Assembly: GCA_017165825.1 (NCBI GenBank)
Contig: CM029372.1
Location: 26,155,655 to 26,219,654 of the forward strand
Reading direction: 5' to 3'
DNA from: Hepsetus odoe
Taxonomy: Eukaryota > Chordata > Actinopteri > Characiformes > Hepsetidae
Length of the DNA stretch: 64,000 nt
Below the pieces are notes generated by a model that had not been told where the DNA came from, searched no databases, and saw only the letters and a list, made by a program, of their open reading frames with translations. Each line of letters opens with the position of its first letter. Positions within the stretch are counted from its first letter, which is position 1. Shown piece by piece: positions 1 through 9,371 of this stretch. A program made the translations under genes and the position numbers.

Positions 1-355
1 AAGGAGATTATGGATTTTTCAAGCTCGTTCCTAATGCTGGGCCATGGAGATTACTGTGTAAGCTTCGTAACGGCCCAAGTTTTGTAAGAGTTTATTCTCC
101 TTGCGGGGCAACATACGTAAACAGACCTTGAAAAGACCAAAGGTGAAGAAGAGAAACCAAGAGCAAATCAATAAGAGCAAGAAGTATTTATCACTTGCTT
201 TTGGTTGCGACTAATTAATTGATCATGTGCTTTCAAAAACAAAGCTTAAGGTTTGATATTCTTACACCCTCCCATTAAAACGTGTAACAAATTGATTGAA
301 CTTCCAACGATCGGTTCAAATCAAACCGCTGTTAATGGCACTGAATGTTACTTCG
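1..355. other. Single-copy flank, nothing recognised
   Basis: AT-rich sequence without a coding frame that reads like a protein and without a repeat I can name. It ends where a SINE head begins. Confidence 0.4.
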
Positions 356-690
356 GGACGGCACGGTGGTGCAGTGATTAGTGCTTTTGCCTCACAGCCT
401 GAAGGTCCTTGGTTCAGTTCCCAGCTGGGATGCCCTGGTTCCTTCCTAAGTAGAGTCTGCATGTTCTCCCTATGTCTGCATTTGTTTCCTCCAAAGACAT
501 GCAAGCCAGGTGGACTGGAGGTGCTAATCCAAACCCATAGACTGTGTGTATGTGTGTTTGTTTGTGGGCCTATCTGATTATGGACTAGGGACCTGTCCAG
601 GATGTTCCTCCACCTTTCTCCCTATGAGCACTGGGGCAGACTCAATCATCCCCTGGTTAGTGGATGAGGTAATGGATGGATATTTGGATT
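356..690 (+). mobile_element. DANA-like tRNA-derived SINE
   Basis: The element opens with GGCACGGTGGTGCAGTGATTA, an A-box-like head, followed by a B-box-like GGTTCAGTTCC at 411-421. The body has the phrases typical of zebrafish DANA and related SINEs: CTGCATGTTCTCCCTATGTC, CCAAAGACATGCAAG and GACCTGTCCAGG. It ends in a GGATGGATA tail. The family assignment rests on remembered family phrases; the tRNA-like head is seen directly. Confidence 0.75.
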
Positions 691-821
691 TATGCAGCTT
701 TCAAGTGCAGACATCTTCCTGAAACAGCTAAGATGAACCAAGGAGGCCCAAAAGAGTTCCTCCCATCTTCTGGAACACCAGTGGAACTGGGTTCATAACG
801 AAGGTCTGGGAAACATGTACT

Positions 822-1010
822 GCATTTAGCAGACGCTCTTACCCAGAGCGACTTCCATGTCCTAACGGCAGGGACTGTCCGCCTGAAGCAATTCAGGGTT
901 AAGGGTTTTGCTCAGGAACCTAATGGTGGTAGCACTGGAGGAGGGATTCGAACCATCAACCTCTTGATCTATAGGTCCGCAGGAAATTATCCCATCGCCA
1001 CCCTAGTGGA
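822..1010 (-). mobile_element. tRNA-derived SINE with CATTTAGCAGACGCTCTT tail
   Basis: Read on the minus strand, the tRNA-like head lies near 1010 and the B box is the complement of GGATTCGAACC at 944-954. The tail contains GCATTTAGCAGACGCTCTT at 822-840, a phrase dispersed widely in teleost genomes. This family differs from the abundant CACTTTCACTTT-tailed SINE in the window; a better preserved copy is at 2521-2740. Confidence 0.7.
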
Positions 1011-1063
1011 AACACACCAGAAAGTTGCGTTGGGGTCCGAGAGAGAGAGGGAGGATGGTATAG

Positions 1064-1112
1064 TACGTCACTATGACAAAACAGTCACTTTCACTTTCAC
1101 TTCAACTTCTTT
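1064..1112 (+). mobile_element. 3' tail of a CACTTTCACTTT SINE
   Basis: Only the last part of the element survives, reading CACTATGACAAAACAGTCAC and then CACTTTCACTTC. It abuts the head of the next copy, so two elements lie in tandem. Confidence 0.6.
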
Positions 1113-1131
1113 AGGCAGCGGTGGGCAGCGG

Positions 1132-1250
1132 TGGTCTAGTGTTTAGGGAGTTGGCCCCAGGATCATAGGGTTGTGGGTTCAAATCCCAAACCAGTAGGTT
1201 GCCCTGAGGTTCCCATGAGCAAGGTACCGTCCCTTTCACTGCTCCCAATA
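1132..1250 (+). mobile_element. CACTTTCACTTT-family SINE, 5' half
   Basis: The head reads GGTGGTCTAGTGTTTAGGGA (A box region) and the B box is GGTTCAAATCC at 1177-1187. The conserved core GAGCAAGGTACCGTCCC follows. The copy stops after CACTGCTCCC, so the 3' half is missing. A full copy in this window, such as 25894-26145, is about 250 bp and runs from the tRNA-like head through a GTGATGGGGACGG-type core (in complement) to the tail. Confidence 0.8.
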
Positions 1251-1260
1251 CAGAAAACAA

Positions 1261-2174
1261 AGACAAAAGGTAACACATATTAGGTTAACAGCCCAAGAAC
1301 TGAAGTGTGTTGTGAAGCAGGATATCAAATTCGGGCAAAAATGATGAGGCAGCTCATTCCAAAGGAGCTAAAAAACAGCAAACGCATAGTCCCTCTACTC
1401 TTCAGGAAGACTTTGGGAAGAAGAGACTCATCAGCAGATCTGTCCTTCCTGGTCATATGTAACCGTAAGAGGCCAGAAAGATGTTTGCAGGATCGTCCCC
1501 TCCTTTAGCCTATCGGTGTTAAAAAATAAGGCACCGAACCATCCAGCAGACAGACTAACTGTTCCTCTGGGGAGCGTTTCTGCCTCCTACACCTACAGCT
1601 GTCCTACGTGGAGTTTCACAGTCCATCAGAACCTGTTTGACTTCTGAGAGCAAATGATTTATGACTGAAACAGGGTAGTTCTTCCCTGTGTTTTCTTTTT
1701 CCTGACCCCCCTGTTTTCTGTTCCCGTTTCCATCCCTGACTAAGCAGCAAAGCAGAAGTTTCTCTCCGGTGCTGAAGAGTCAACTTAAGCCGTTTCCAAT
1801 GCTAAACTCCCCAGCCCACAGATATCCTATAAATAAACATGTTATCGATCGCCCTAAGCAGCCTATTCTACTGCAGTAAACAAGCGAACACTTCACCTCG
1901 GCGTTGGGTGAGGAGAGCCCCGCAACAGCTCTGATGAAATATACATAAAGACTCTTTTTTTCTTTCTTAAAAAGCTCCTGTGTTCACCATGTAGGCTATG
2001 TTATGTAAGTGCTTCTCCTTAGCCTACAACCTGCAGCAACCCACCAAGAAAACAAAAACTCTTCCATATTTGCTTCCTCCTCAGCATATACCAGGCTAGG
2101 AGAGCATTAAGTAATGATGTGAAGGTGACTATTTATCATAGCAAAACTGCACCACGACAAAATGCAACCTTTGC
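1261..2174. other. Single-copy flank
   Basis: Mixed-composition DNA with no recognised repeat. Short open frames are present but none has a family resemblance or splice signals that make an exon. Confidence 0.4.
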
Positions 2175-2292
2175 TTTTCATCCACGCACTAGAGCAGCTG
2201 GTGGCAGCCATATCCAGGGAGCAGTGATGGGGACGGCACCTTGATCAAGGGCACATCAGGGAAACCGACTGGTCTGGGATTCAAACCGCAAG
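2175..2292 (-). mobile_element. CACTTTCACTTT-family SINE, 5' part
   Basis: The minus-strand core GGGAGCAGTGATGGGGACGG at 2217-2236 and the inverted B box GGGATTCAAACC are visible. The head beyond the B box and the 3' tail are lost. Confidence 0.7.
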
Positions 2293-2382
2293 CATGTTCA
2301 ATAAAGGCGAACTCTGCATGGATACTGCATTGGCCACAAACGATGATTTCCAATTAGGTGAACCCTAAATTATTGCTTCAGT

Positions 2383-2520
2383 GTGCAAGGTACCGTCCCC
2401 ATCACTGCTCCCTGGCACTTTAAATTGCTGCCCCCTGCTGCACGGTGTGTATGGGTAAAAAGCAGAAGTTTTGTTGTGGTTCACTGTGCTGTGCTGTGTT
2501 TCACAATGACAAAAATGGTC
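2383..2520 (+). mobile_element. CACTTTCACTTT-family SINE, 3' part
   Basis: The copy starts in the core at GCAAGGTACCGTCCCCATC and keeps the middle (CTGCACGGTGTGTATGGG) and the GTTTCACAATGACAAA 3' region. It runs straight into the opposite-strand SINE at 2521, so the junction may be an insertion into its tail. Confidence 0.75.
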
Positions 2521-2740
2521 ACTTACATTTACATTTGCGGCATTTAGCAGACGCTCTTATCCAGAGCGACTTCCATGCCCTAATTACAGGGACAGTCCCC
2601 CTGGAGCAACTCAGGGTTAAGGGTCTTGCTCAGGGACCCAGTGGTGGTAGTGCCAGAGGTGGGATTCGAACCTGCAACCTCTGAAGCCATAGGTCCATAG
2701 GCAAATACCCTACCACTAGACCACCACCACCCCACAGACC
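2521..2740 (-). mobile_element. tRNA-derived SINE with CATTTAGCAGACGCTCTT tail
   Basis: On the minus strand the head is at about 2740 (GGTGGTCTAGTGGTAGGG in complement), with an intact B box (complement of GGATTCGAACC, 2662-2672). The tail ends with CATTTAGCAGACGCTCTTAT at 2541-2560. This is the best copy of the family in the window. Confidence 0.8.
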
Positions 2741-2751
2741 ACCACCACCCC

Positions 2752-2788
2752 ACGCCCATTGAAAGTCACTTTCACTTTCAATGGGCGT
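2752..2788. repeat. Perfect 15-bp inverted repeat with 7-base loop
   Basis: Arms ACGCCCATTGAAAGT (2752-2766) and ACTTTCAATGGGCGT (2774-2788) are exactly complementary around the loop CACTTTC. The right arm resembles a SINE tail, so the hairpin may come from two opposed SINE ends. Confidence 0.85.
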
Positions 2789-3136
2789 TTGTATAACCAA
2801 CTGTCCCTTCAAAGCTAAAGTCAAGACCACATGGGTCACTTGGATGCCACCAGAGACAGGGACACCACTCTGCATCCTTACAGCTACTGGACTATATTTA
2901 GGCCACATCCACGCCACAAATCCATAGCAGATGACATGTGGCTTGAAATTTACACCAAGAAAGGCGTCAATCTAAAGTCTTTACGATTAATTAAAGCTGA
3001 GCGTCCATTTCCGTCTCGGCTTATGTTAAACAGTACAGTCTGGTGTGTGGTGGCCTTTACATGGCGGCTGTAGTCTACGCTTCAAGACATCTCAGGCAAT
3101 ATATAATACGCATATAATATATACACAAAACATAAC

Positions 3137-3335
3137 ACGCCTCACAGCAGGAAGGTTCTTGGTTTGATTCCCAGCTGGGGAGTTTCTGTGTGGAGCTTGC
3201 ATGATCTTCTGGTGTTCTCCAGGAGCTCCTGTTTCAGTCCACAGAAGTACCTGGCAGGTGAATATTCCTGTCCCACTTGTTCAGCCTATGAGCAACACTC
3301 ACCCTGGATATTCAGCTCAGAGGATGGATGGATGG
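3137..3335 (+). mobile_element. DANA-like SINE, 5' truncated
   Basis: The copy starts near CGCCTCACAGCAGGAAGG and keeps the B-box region GGTTTGATTCC, the phrase CTGTGTGGAGCTTGCATG and the GGATGGATGGATAAA tail. The first part of the tRNA-like head is missing. A SINE of the other family follows within about 50 bases. Confidence 0.7.
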
Positions 3336-3385
3336 ATAAATGGACTCAGTTAAAGACTATGGCACTGCATGGGACAAAAGGAAGG

Positions 3386-3588
3386 GGCAGCAGTGGCCTA
3401 GTGCTTAGGGAGTTGGCCCCACGATTGGAAGGTCGTGGGATTGGATCCCAGACCAGTAGGTTGCCCTGAGGCACCCTTGAGCAAGTTACAGTCCCCATCA
3501 CTTCTCCCCGGGCGCTTTTCAATAGCCGCCTCCTGCTGCACGATGCGTATGGGTTCTCTGAGTAGATAGTCACTTTTGCTTTCACTTA
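3386..3588 (+). mobile_element. CACTTTCACTTT-family SINE, nearly complete
   Basis: The head GCAGTGGCCTAGTGCTTAGG, a mutated B box (GGGATTGGATCC), the core TTGAGCAAGTTACAGTCCCC and the tail GATAGTCACTTTTGC are all in order. A deletion removes part of the 3' half. Confidence 0.8.
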
Positions 3589-4539
3589 GAAAAAGAAACT
3601 AGCAATCCAAACTTGAAAAATAATGGCGAGCAGCATTTGGTGCTGGGCATTGGTGATAAGTCCCAAGCAGAATTGGATATGATGAATCTTTGTAGAAATG
3701 TATCGAAGAGAAGATAAACATCGAAAGCTCCGTCTCCAAAGTACAGGAGCGTTGTATAAAAAGAAAGAATCTAAAGAATACAGATGCAGAAGATGGTTTT
3801 ACATCATTCTGAGATGTTTCGGTTTTGTGAACAGGCTGTGAACATTGTTAACGTATTCTACTGAAGTAACAGCCTTGAAACAATGCCTTTAACTTATCTC
3901 ACGGTGGACTGTGTGCAGGTTTCGGGTTGAATCAAAAGCATGATTGCATCAGAAATAGAATAATGTTCATTAATAATAACTTTCATCAATAATCTCATGA
4001 GATGGGGTGAAGATATCAAAGGAGCATGTAAATCAATAATGAATATATGAATAAAGGCCCAAGCGCCCATGAACGAGAGAATCAATAAGGGCATTTAAGA
4101 AAAAATTATTCAATATGGGTCCAGAAGGAACTCTGAGCCAGGTCATACTCATACCTCAAGCGGCTGTCCTGGGGAAACACATTTTGGGAGATGGTTTCTG
4201 AAGACCAAGGGAGAAGTTTGACAGTGAAAATCAACAAGTGATGAATTTGTGGAGAAACGGTGTTATTAAGCTGTTGTCAGACACCAGTGAAGACCAGAAC
4301 AAAGATCCTCAAACGAACACTTTCACCACAATCATCTCAACTATCTCACACGTCTGCTGTGGTCTTAATCAACTCACAGCTAGTCCTGGGGTGAATGTGG
4401 TGCTGTTTCATTAATTCCTGATTAGGGCTTTAATGTCCTAATTGCTGTGTTTACTCCGTTACTGCTTGTAAACAGTGGAGGGAAATAAATCCTCCGGTTT
4501 TGGAAGAAGGAGGAAGAAGTATGCCTGACTGGATTTATA
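3589..4539. other. Single-copy flank
   Basis: AT-rich DNA with no repeat or exon that I can identify. It leads into the pyrimidine array at 4540. Confidence 0.4.
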
Positions 4540-5680
4540 CCTTTTCTTTGCTCCTCTCCTCTCCCTTTATCCTTCCCTCCTCTCTTTGTTCTTCTTCTTT
4601 TGTTCTCTCCTCTCTTCAGGTCTCCTCTCCTTTTGTCTCCGCTCCTCTCATCGCATCTTCCCTTCTCTCCTCTCCTTGGTTCTCTTCTCTCCTTGGTTCT
4701 TGTCTTTAGTTTTTAAGTTTGGTCTCATCTGCACTTCCATGCTCTCCTCTCAACTTCTTATCTTCTCCTCTTGTCTTCACTCCCATGCTCTCCTCTCAAC
4801 TGCTTACCTCTTCTCGTCTCCACTCCCATCCTCTCCTCTCCACTTCTTTCTTCTCCTCTTGTCTCCATTCCAATGGTCTCCTCTTACCTTCTTTCTTCTC
4901 CTCTTGTCTCCACTCCCATGCTCTCCTCTCAACTGCTTACCTCTTCTCATCTCCACTCCCATCCTCTCCTCTCCACTTCTTTCTTCTCCTCTTGTCTCCA
5001 CTCCCATCCTCTCCTCTCAGTTTCTTTCCTCTTCTTGTCTCCACTCCCATCTTCTCCTCTTCTCTCCAGTCCCATCCCATCCTTTCCTCTAAACTTCTTT
5101 CTTCTCCTCTTGTCTCCAGTCCCATCCCATCCTTTCCTCTAAACTTCTTTCTTCTCCTCTTGTCTCCAGTCCCATCCCATCCTTTCCTCTAAACCTCTTT
5201 CTTCTCCTCTTGTCTCCAGTCCCATCCTCTCCTCACAGATTTCCTTCTTCTTCACTTGTCTCCACTCTCCTCTCTTCCCCGCTCAACTCCTCCACCCAGC
5301 TCCTACACCAATTACTACTCTTCTCTCTTCTTGTTTTCGCTTCTCTCCTCTAATAACCTTGTGTCTTCTCCTCTTTTCTAAACTCTGCTTTTTTCAGCAA
5401 CAACTTCTTTCAAAAACTCCACTAAACTCATTTCTCCTCTCAACTCATCTCCTTTCTTCACTCCCATCCTTTAATCTCTTCCTCTCCTCTTGCGCCTTCC
5501 CTTGAGTCTCCCTCCTCCTGTTCTCCTTTCTTCTCATATAACCATTCCTCTTCTTTTATCTTGTTTTTTTTCTCTCCCCTCCTATCTCTTCACTCTTTTT
5601 ATAATAACTCCTCTCCACTCCTCTCTTCTCCTCTCATCTCCACTCTCCTTCCTTCATCTCCTCTCCTCTCCTCCCGTCTT
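4540..5680. repeat. Pyrimidine-rich minisatellite
   Basis: The + strand is almost all C and T for 1.1 kb. Units carry CTCCTCTTGTCTCCACTCCC and are about 45 bp in the middle. Near 5067-5220 the array becomes a regular 50-bp unit containing CCATCCTTTCCTCTAAAC. Several frames stay open on both strands because stop codons are rare in such sequence; these are not genes. Confidence 0.9.
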
Positions 5681-6680
5681 TTTGATTTTCGAAGGGCACA
5701 TTGACCCCATGTTTGAGAAAATGGATTTTCAGCTCAGTCTCAGGTCTCTAGGGAAAGCAACTTGAGTGCTCTCCAACCAAAACCATCCATTTCTGGGAGA
5801 TTAAAGAGTAAAACTGACTGACACAGCAAGTGTCACACCAGAGGCATTTACCAGTCAAATGAGAGTCCTCTTCACCTGCAGTTAAATCAGTGCCACTTTT
5901 TTCTACCGCAAATGGCCGATCGAGCAATCCTTCCACAGTTCAGAGTCTGACTCGTCCAAGCCTGTACACCGACTCTGACTTTCTTAGCATACAAGGCTGC
6001 AGAGAGGAAGACTTGGCTGGTGATGAACTTAAACATTATGACTTATGACTAGGTTTCCTAAAGCAGTCTGCAAGAAGACGGGATATACGGTGAACTATGG
6101 CCTTGTCCAAAAAGAGAAAAAAGTTGCATTACTTTTCTGACATCTCAGCTTTCACTTTCTGAAATTTCATTTCCAGCTGGTGGAAGGGTTCTGTTTCAGC
6201 TGTTGGACATTTCTGTAACGAGAACATGCGTCCCCTATAGCCAGCCATCAAGTCCTGACGGGCCATTAGGGCTGATGGCGCGCTCCACTCGGACGTTTTG
6301 TTGTCGAGTTTGAGTAACTGGCTTCCCAGCCTCGCTTGTATGCTCACAGCCAGAGGAAAATGCATCAGAACTGAGCTTTTCTAGCTCCAGAGCTTAAAAA
6401 AACTGACCTCCACACGCGCACACACACACACACACTCACACACAGAACAGAAGTCAATCCACTGTGGCCTATGACCTTTCTGCTCTTGCCCAAACTTTGT
6501 GAAATTTCAAGTTTTAAGTGTCCATATCCTACATTGTTCAGATGTTTACCCATGTGGTCCAATTATGAGTATAACCGTAACAAAAACAGCCAAGTTTTAT
6601 CTTTCTACGTTTTTGTTTTCCTAAAGAGAGAATAGATTCAGCGACTTACTGCAACTTGTGCATGTAAATCCAGTTTATAA

Positions 6681-6732
<52 letters not shown>

Positions 6733-6743
6733 TGTATATATAT
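5681..6743. other. Flank with two CA microsatellites
   Basis: Mostly single-copy sequence. CA runs lie at 6419-6445 and 6683-6728, followed by a short TA run at about 6734-6744. No gene is recognised. Confidence 0.5.
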
Positions 6744-6947
6744 ATGAAACTACCCTTCTCATTGTGAAACGCAGCACAGCACAACACAACGAAATTCAAC
6801 CTTTGTGTTTCACCCATACACACACGTGGAGCAGGGGGCAGCTATTGAAAGCACCCGGGGAGCAGTGATGGGGACGGTACCTTGCTTGCCATGAGGGTAC
6901 CTCATGGTATCCGGGGCAATTCTCTAACCACTAGGCCACCGCTGCCC
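6744..6947 (-). mobile_element. CACTTTCACTTT-family SINE, left arm of an inverted pair
   Basis: The minus-strand element runs from the 3' region (CATTGTGAAACGCAGCAC) to the head (complement of GGGCAGCGGTGGCCTAGTGG) at 6947. The B-box region is rearranged. A TATATATA tract borders it on both sides, which suggests insertion into a TA repeat. Confidence 0.8.
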
Positions 6948-6948
6948 A

Positions 6949-6975
6949 ATATATATATATATGTACATATATATA
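6949..6975. repeat. TA microsatellite between opposed SINEs
   Basis: Alternating T and A broken by one GTACAT separates two SINEs whose heads face each other. Confidence 0.85.
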
Positions 6976-6979
6976 GCAG

Positions 6980-7206
6980 CATGGGCAGTGCCGGGACCAG
7001 GCTCCAGGATTGGAAAGTCATAGGTTTGAATCCCAGAACAGTAGGTAGCCCAGAAGTACTCTTCAGCAAATTACTGTCCCCATCACTGCTCCCCGGACAC
7101 TGGATGTGGCTGCTCACTGCCAGATGGTGTGTATGAGAAAGCATTTCTTTGTGTTTCACTTTGTGCTGTGTTGTATTTCACGGTGACAAATAGTCACTTT
7201 CTGTTT
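6980..7206 (+). mobile_element. CACTTTCACTTT-family SINE, right arm of an inverted pair
   Basis: The head is damaged (GGGCAGTGCCGGGACCAGG) but the B box GGTTTGAATCC at 7022-7032, the core CTGTCCCCATCACTGCTCCC and the tail GACAAATAGTCAC are present. Together with the copy at 6744-6947 it makes a roughly 200-bp imperfect palindrome. Confidence 0.8.
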
Positions 7207-7351
7207 TAAAAGAGAGTTTGTGAAATTCTAAGTTCTCCAGGCTTCTTGTAGGTTGTTCCAAAGCTCTTTTTTGGAAATCAGCTGCCTTTTGCTTTCTGTT
7301 CTGATCTCATGTTGCATTTGCCTGTGAGTATTTGTCATTATTTGAACCACA
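7207..7351. repeat. Dispersed repeat of uncertain class
   Basis: Phrases such as TTCTCCAGGCTTCTTGTAGG and TTGTTCCAAAGCTC, and the end CATTATTTGAACCACAATT, recur in many teleost genomes as far as I remember. I suspect a decayed non-autonomous DNA transposon, but no terminal repeats are visible. Confidence 0.4.
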
Positions 7352-7537
7352 ATTAAATGTTACCTCTGCATTTCACCCACACACCGTGCAGCAGTGGGCA
7401 GCTATTTAAAGTGTCCATTGAGCAGTGATGGGGACGGTATCTTGCTCAAGCTCAGGACAACCTTCAGGTCTGGGATTCTACCCCACGACCTTCCAATCCT
7501 GGGCCAATTCCATAACCATTAGGCCATCAAACTGCTC
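7352..7537 (-). mobile_element. CACTTTCACTTT-family SINE
   Basis: The minus-strand order is complete apart from the extreme tail: CCTCTGCATTTCACCC, CCGTGCAGCAGTGGGCAGC, the core GAGCAGTGATGGGGACGG, and an altered B box region (GGGATTCTACCCCACG). The head ends at AGGCCATCAAACTGCTC, exactly where the module at 7538 begins. Confidence 0.8.
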
Positions 7538-7645
7538 AGGTAGAGGGACTGTACTGAAAATGAGAGGCAAAAACTTTGTCCATCAGGAAGCTTTGAGAAC
7601 TGTTCCTCAACTATACATCAAAAATACAAGAAAGTCTGACTCTTT
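7538..7645 (+). repeat. Module shared with 36005-36125 (inverted)
   Basis: This stretch (GGGACTGTACTGAAAATGAG, CATCAGGAAGCTTTGAGAAC, CAACTATACATCAAAAATAC) matches the reverse complement of 36005-36125 closely. In both places it sits against a SINE head that carries the same AAACTGCTC junction. It may be a larger composite repeat that carried both parts. Confidence 0.7.
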
Positions 7646-7684
7646 GGAAACTAAATGTGAAAAAATATCCATGTGTTGCGCTTA

Positions 7685-7817
7685 GGTACCCTTGAGCAAG
7701 GTACCATCCCCATCACTGCTCCCCAGATGCTGGATATGGCTGCCCTCTGCTGCACGGTGTGTTAAAAGCGGACGTTGCATTTCGTTCCGGTTCATTATGT
7801 GCTGTGCTGTGCTGTGT
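7685..7817 (+). mobile_element. CACTTTCACTTT-family SINE, 3' part
   Basis: The copy begins at GGTACCCTTGAGCAAGGTAC and keeps CATCCCCATCACTGCTCCCC and CTGCACGGTGTGTTAAAAG. It ends at the LINE fragment that starts near 7843. Confidence 0.75.
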
Positions 7818-7842
7818 GAGCGGTGGAACTGGGGGTGGCAGT

Positions 7843-8492
7843 ACAGGGTATGTATGAGGGCACTGTTTCATGGTGAGGTCTGCAGTAGGAGTGACGGATG
7901 CATTTAAATTGGAGATTGAGCTGATTAATATCAAGGATCAGCGCTTAGCCCAGTCTTGTTTACAATTGTAATGGACAGGTTGATGGATGAGGATAGACAG
8001 GAGTCCCCGTGGACGATGATGTTTGCTGATGATATCGTGATCTGTAGTGAAAGTAGGAAGCAGCTTGAGAAGAACCTGGAGAGGTGGTGATACATGGGAA
8101 GGTTTACAGGACGGTAGTGAGACCAACTAAGCGATATGGGTTGGAGACGAAAAAAAAGACTATGGGGTTGAGCTAAAGGTGTCAGAGTTAAAGATGCAGA
8201 AGGTTTTGTTAGGAGTGACAAAATTGGACAGATTTAGAAATGAGTATATTAGAGAGACAGCTCAGGTTGGACGTTTTGGAGACAAAGTTAAAGAAGCAAG
8301 GTTGCGTTGGTTTGGACATGTCCAGGGGAGAGACGAGGATTATATTGGAAGGAAGATGTTGGAGATGGAGCTGCCTGGCAAGAGGAGAAGACGAAGGACA
8401 AAGAGAAGCTTTATGGATGTGGTGAGAGAGGACAGGCAGGTGGTCGGTTTAAAAGAGGGAGGTGCAGAGGAGAGGAGGAAATGGAGAATAAT
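7843..8492 (+). pseudogene. RTE-like LINE reverse transcriptase fragment
   Basis: This is the C-terminal part of a non-LTR retrotransposon polyprotein. The catalytic box FADDIVI is encoded at 8022-8042. After a deletion the frame continues with RWFGHVQGRDEDYIGRKMLE (8308-8367) and a Lys/Arg-rich end containing MDVVREDRQVVGLKE. Such ends are common in RTE-type LINEs of fish; the clade is my inference. The endonuclease and most of the fingers and palm are absent, and frames shift between the pieces. A SINE at 8493-8750 separates it from its own 3' end at 8751. Confidence 0.8.
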
Positions 8493-8750
8493 GAAAGTGA
8501 AAAAGTGAAAGTGAAAGTGAAAGTGACAACCCTTGTCATTGCGAGGTCATGGCACAGCACACATGAACCACAACGAAATTGGACCTCTGCATTTAACCCA
8601 TGCACACTCAAACCCGTGCAGCAGTGGGCAGCTATTGAAAGCGCCCGGGGAGCAGTGATGGGGACGGCACCTTGCTCAAGGGTACCTCAGGGCAACCTAT
8701 TGGGAAGGGGTTTGAACCCCTGATCCTCCGATCATGCGGCTAACGCCCTA
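8493..8750 (-). mobile_element. CACTTTCACTTT-family SINE inserted in the LINE
   Basis: It runs from GTGAAAGTGAAAGTGAAAG through GTGCAGCAGTGGGCAGCTAT and GAGCAGTGATGGGGACGGC to the inverted B box region TTTGAACCCC and TCCGATCATGCGGCTAAC. The first bases of the head are lost. It sits inside the LINE and is therefore younger. Confidence 0.85.
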
Positions 8751-8827
8751 AAGCAGCCGAAAGAAGAAGAAGAAGAAGAAGAAGAAGAAGAAGAAGAAGA
8801 AGAAGAAGAAGAAGAAGAAGAAGAAGA
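8751..8827 (+). mobile_element. LINE 3' end with AAG microsatellite tail
   Basis: AGCAGCCGAAAG followed by about 22 AAG units. The same phrase GGGAGCAGCCGAA closes the LINE fragment at 34640-34740, so the triplet run is read as the element's simple-repeat 3' tail, grown by slippage. Confidence 0.75.
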
Positions 8828-8949
8828 GTGTGTGTGTGGAATGAGTGGTGGAGATCCAGAGTGGTAAAATATAACACATGACATTTACATTAAAACACCC
8901 TTTTTCCAGGTGTGTTCCTTCACACCTCCTCATCCTCTAAGATGCCAGG

Positions 8950-9371
8950 AGCTCTCGGAAGCCACGCCCCCAGGTGATGATTGACAGTCGCTCTTAGCTC
9001 CGCGGCCACTGACCAATCAGCGTCGGCGCTGAGACGTTCGGTCGTTGCCCGTGGAGACCACAGGGGGAGCCTGGGCTCTGTTGTTGACAGTGGAGCGGAG
9101 TGTAACGGCCGCGCTGCGCTCTCTCCCTCTCGCTCCACATTTATGGGATAGCCGCTGCTTTTCCGGAGCTCGGGGGACGTTTTCGGCTCGGTCTCGGTCT
9201 CGGTCTAGGCTGCACCCTGCCTCAGCCCCGGTGATGTGGTGAGCGCCAGGACGCGTTTCCCTCCGTCTCTGCCCGGTTTGCGTCTGAAGAGAAAGGTAGA
9301 GAGTCGCTCTCGGTGTCTGAAGAAGTCCGCGCGCCCTCCGCCCCTTCACGCCACGAAGAGAAAGAGGCGAG
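8950..9371 (+). promoter_or_regulatory. CpG-rich promoter and 5' UTR of the KHDRBS gene
   Basis: CpG density rises sharply here compared with the flank. A GC-box-like CCACGCCCCC lies at 8962-8971 and a CCAAT box at 9013-9017, in a GACCAATCAGCG context. I see no TATA box, which fits a broad CpG-island promoter. The transcription start cannot be placed from sequence alone; 5' UTR probably fills the last 100-270 bases before the ATG at 9372. Confidence 0.6.

Noticed and set aside
1132..1250. tRNA genes, because A and B boxes are present here and in many other places
   Set aside because: The boxes lie in SINE heads followed by a shared non-tRNA body, and no complete cloverleaf is formed.
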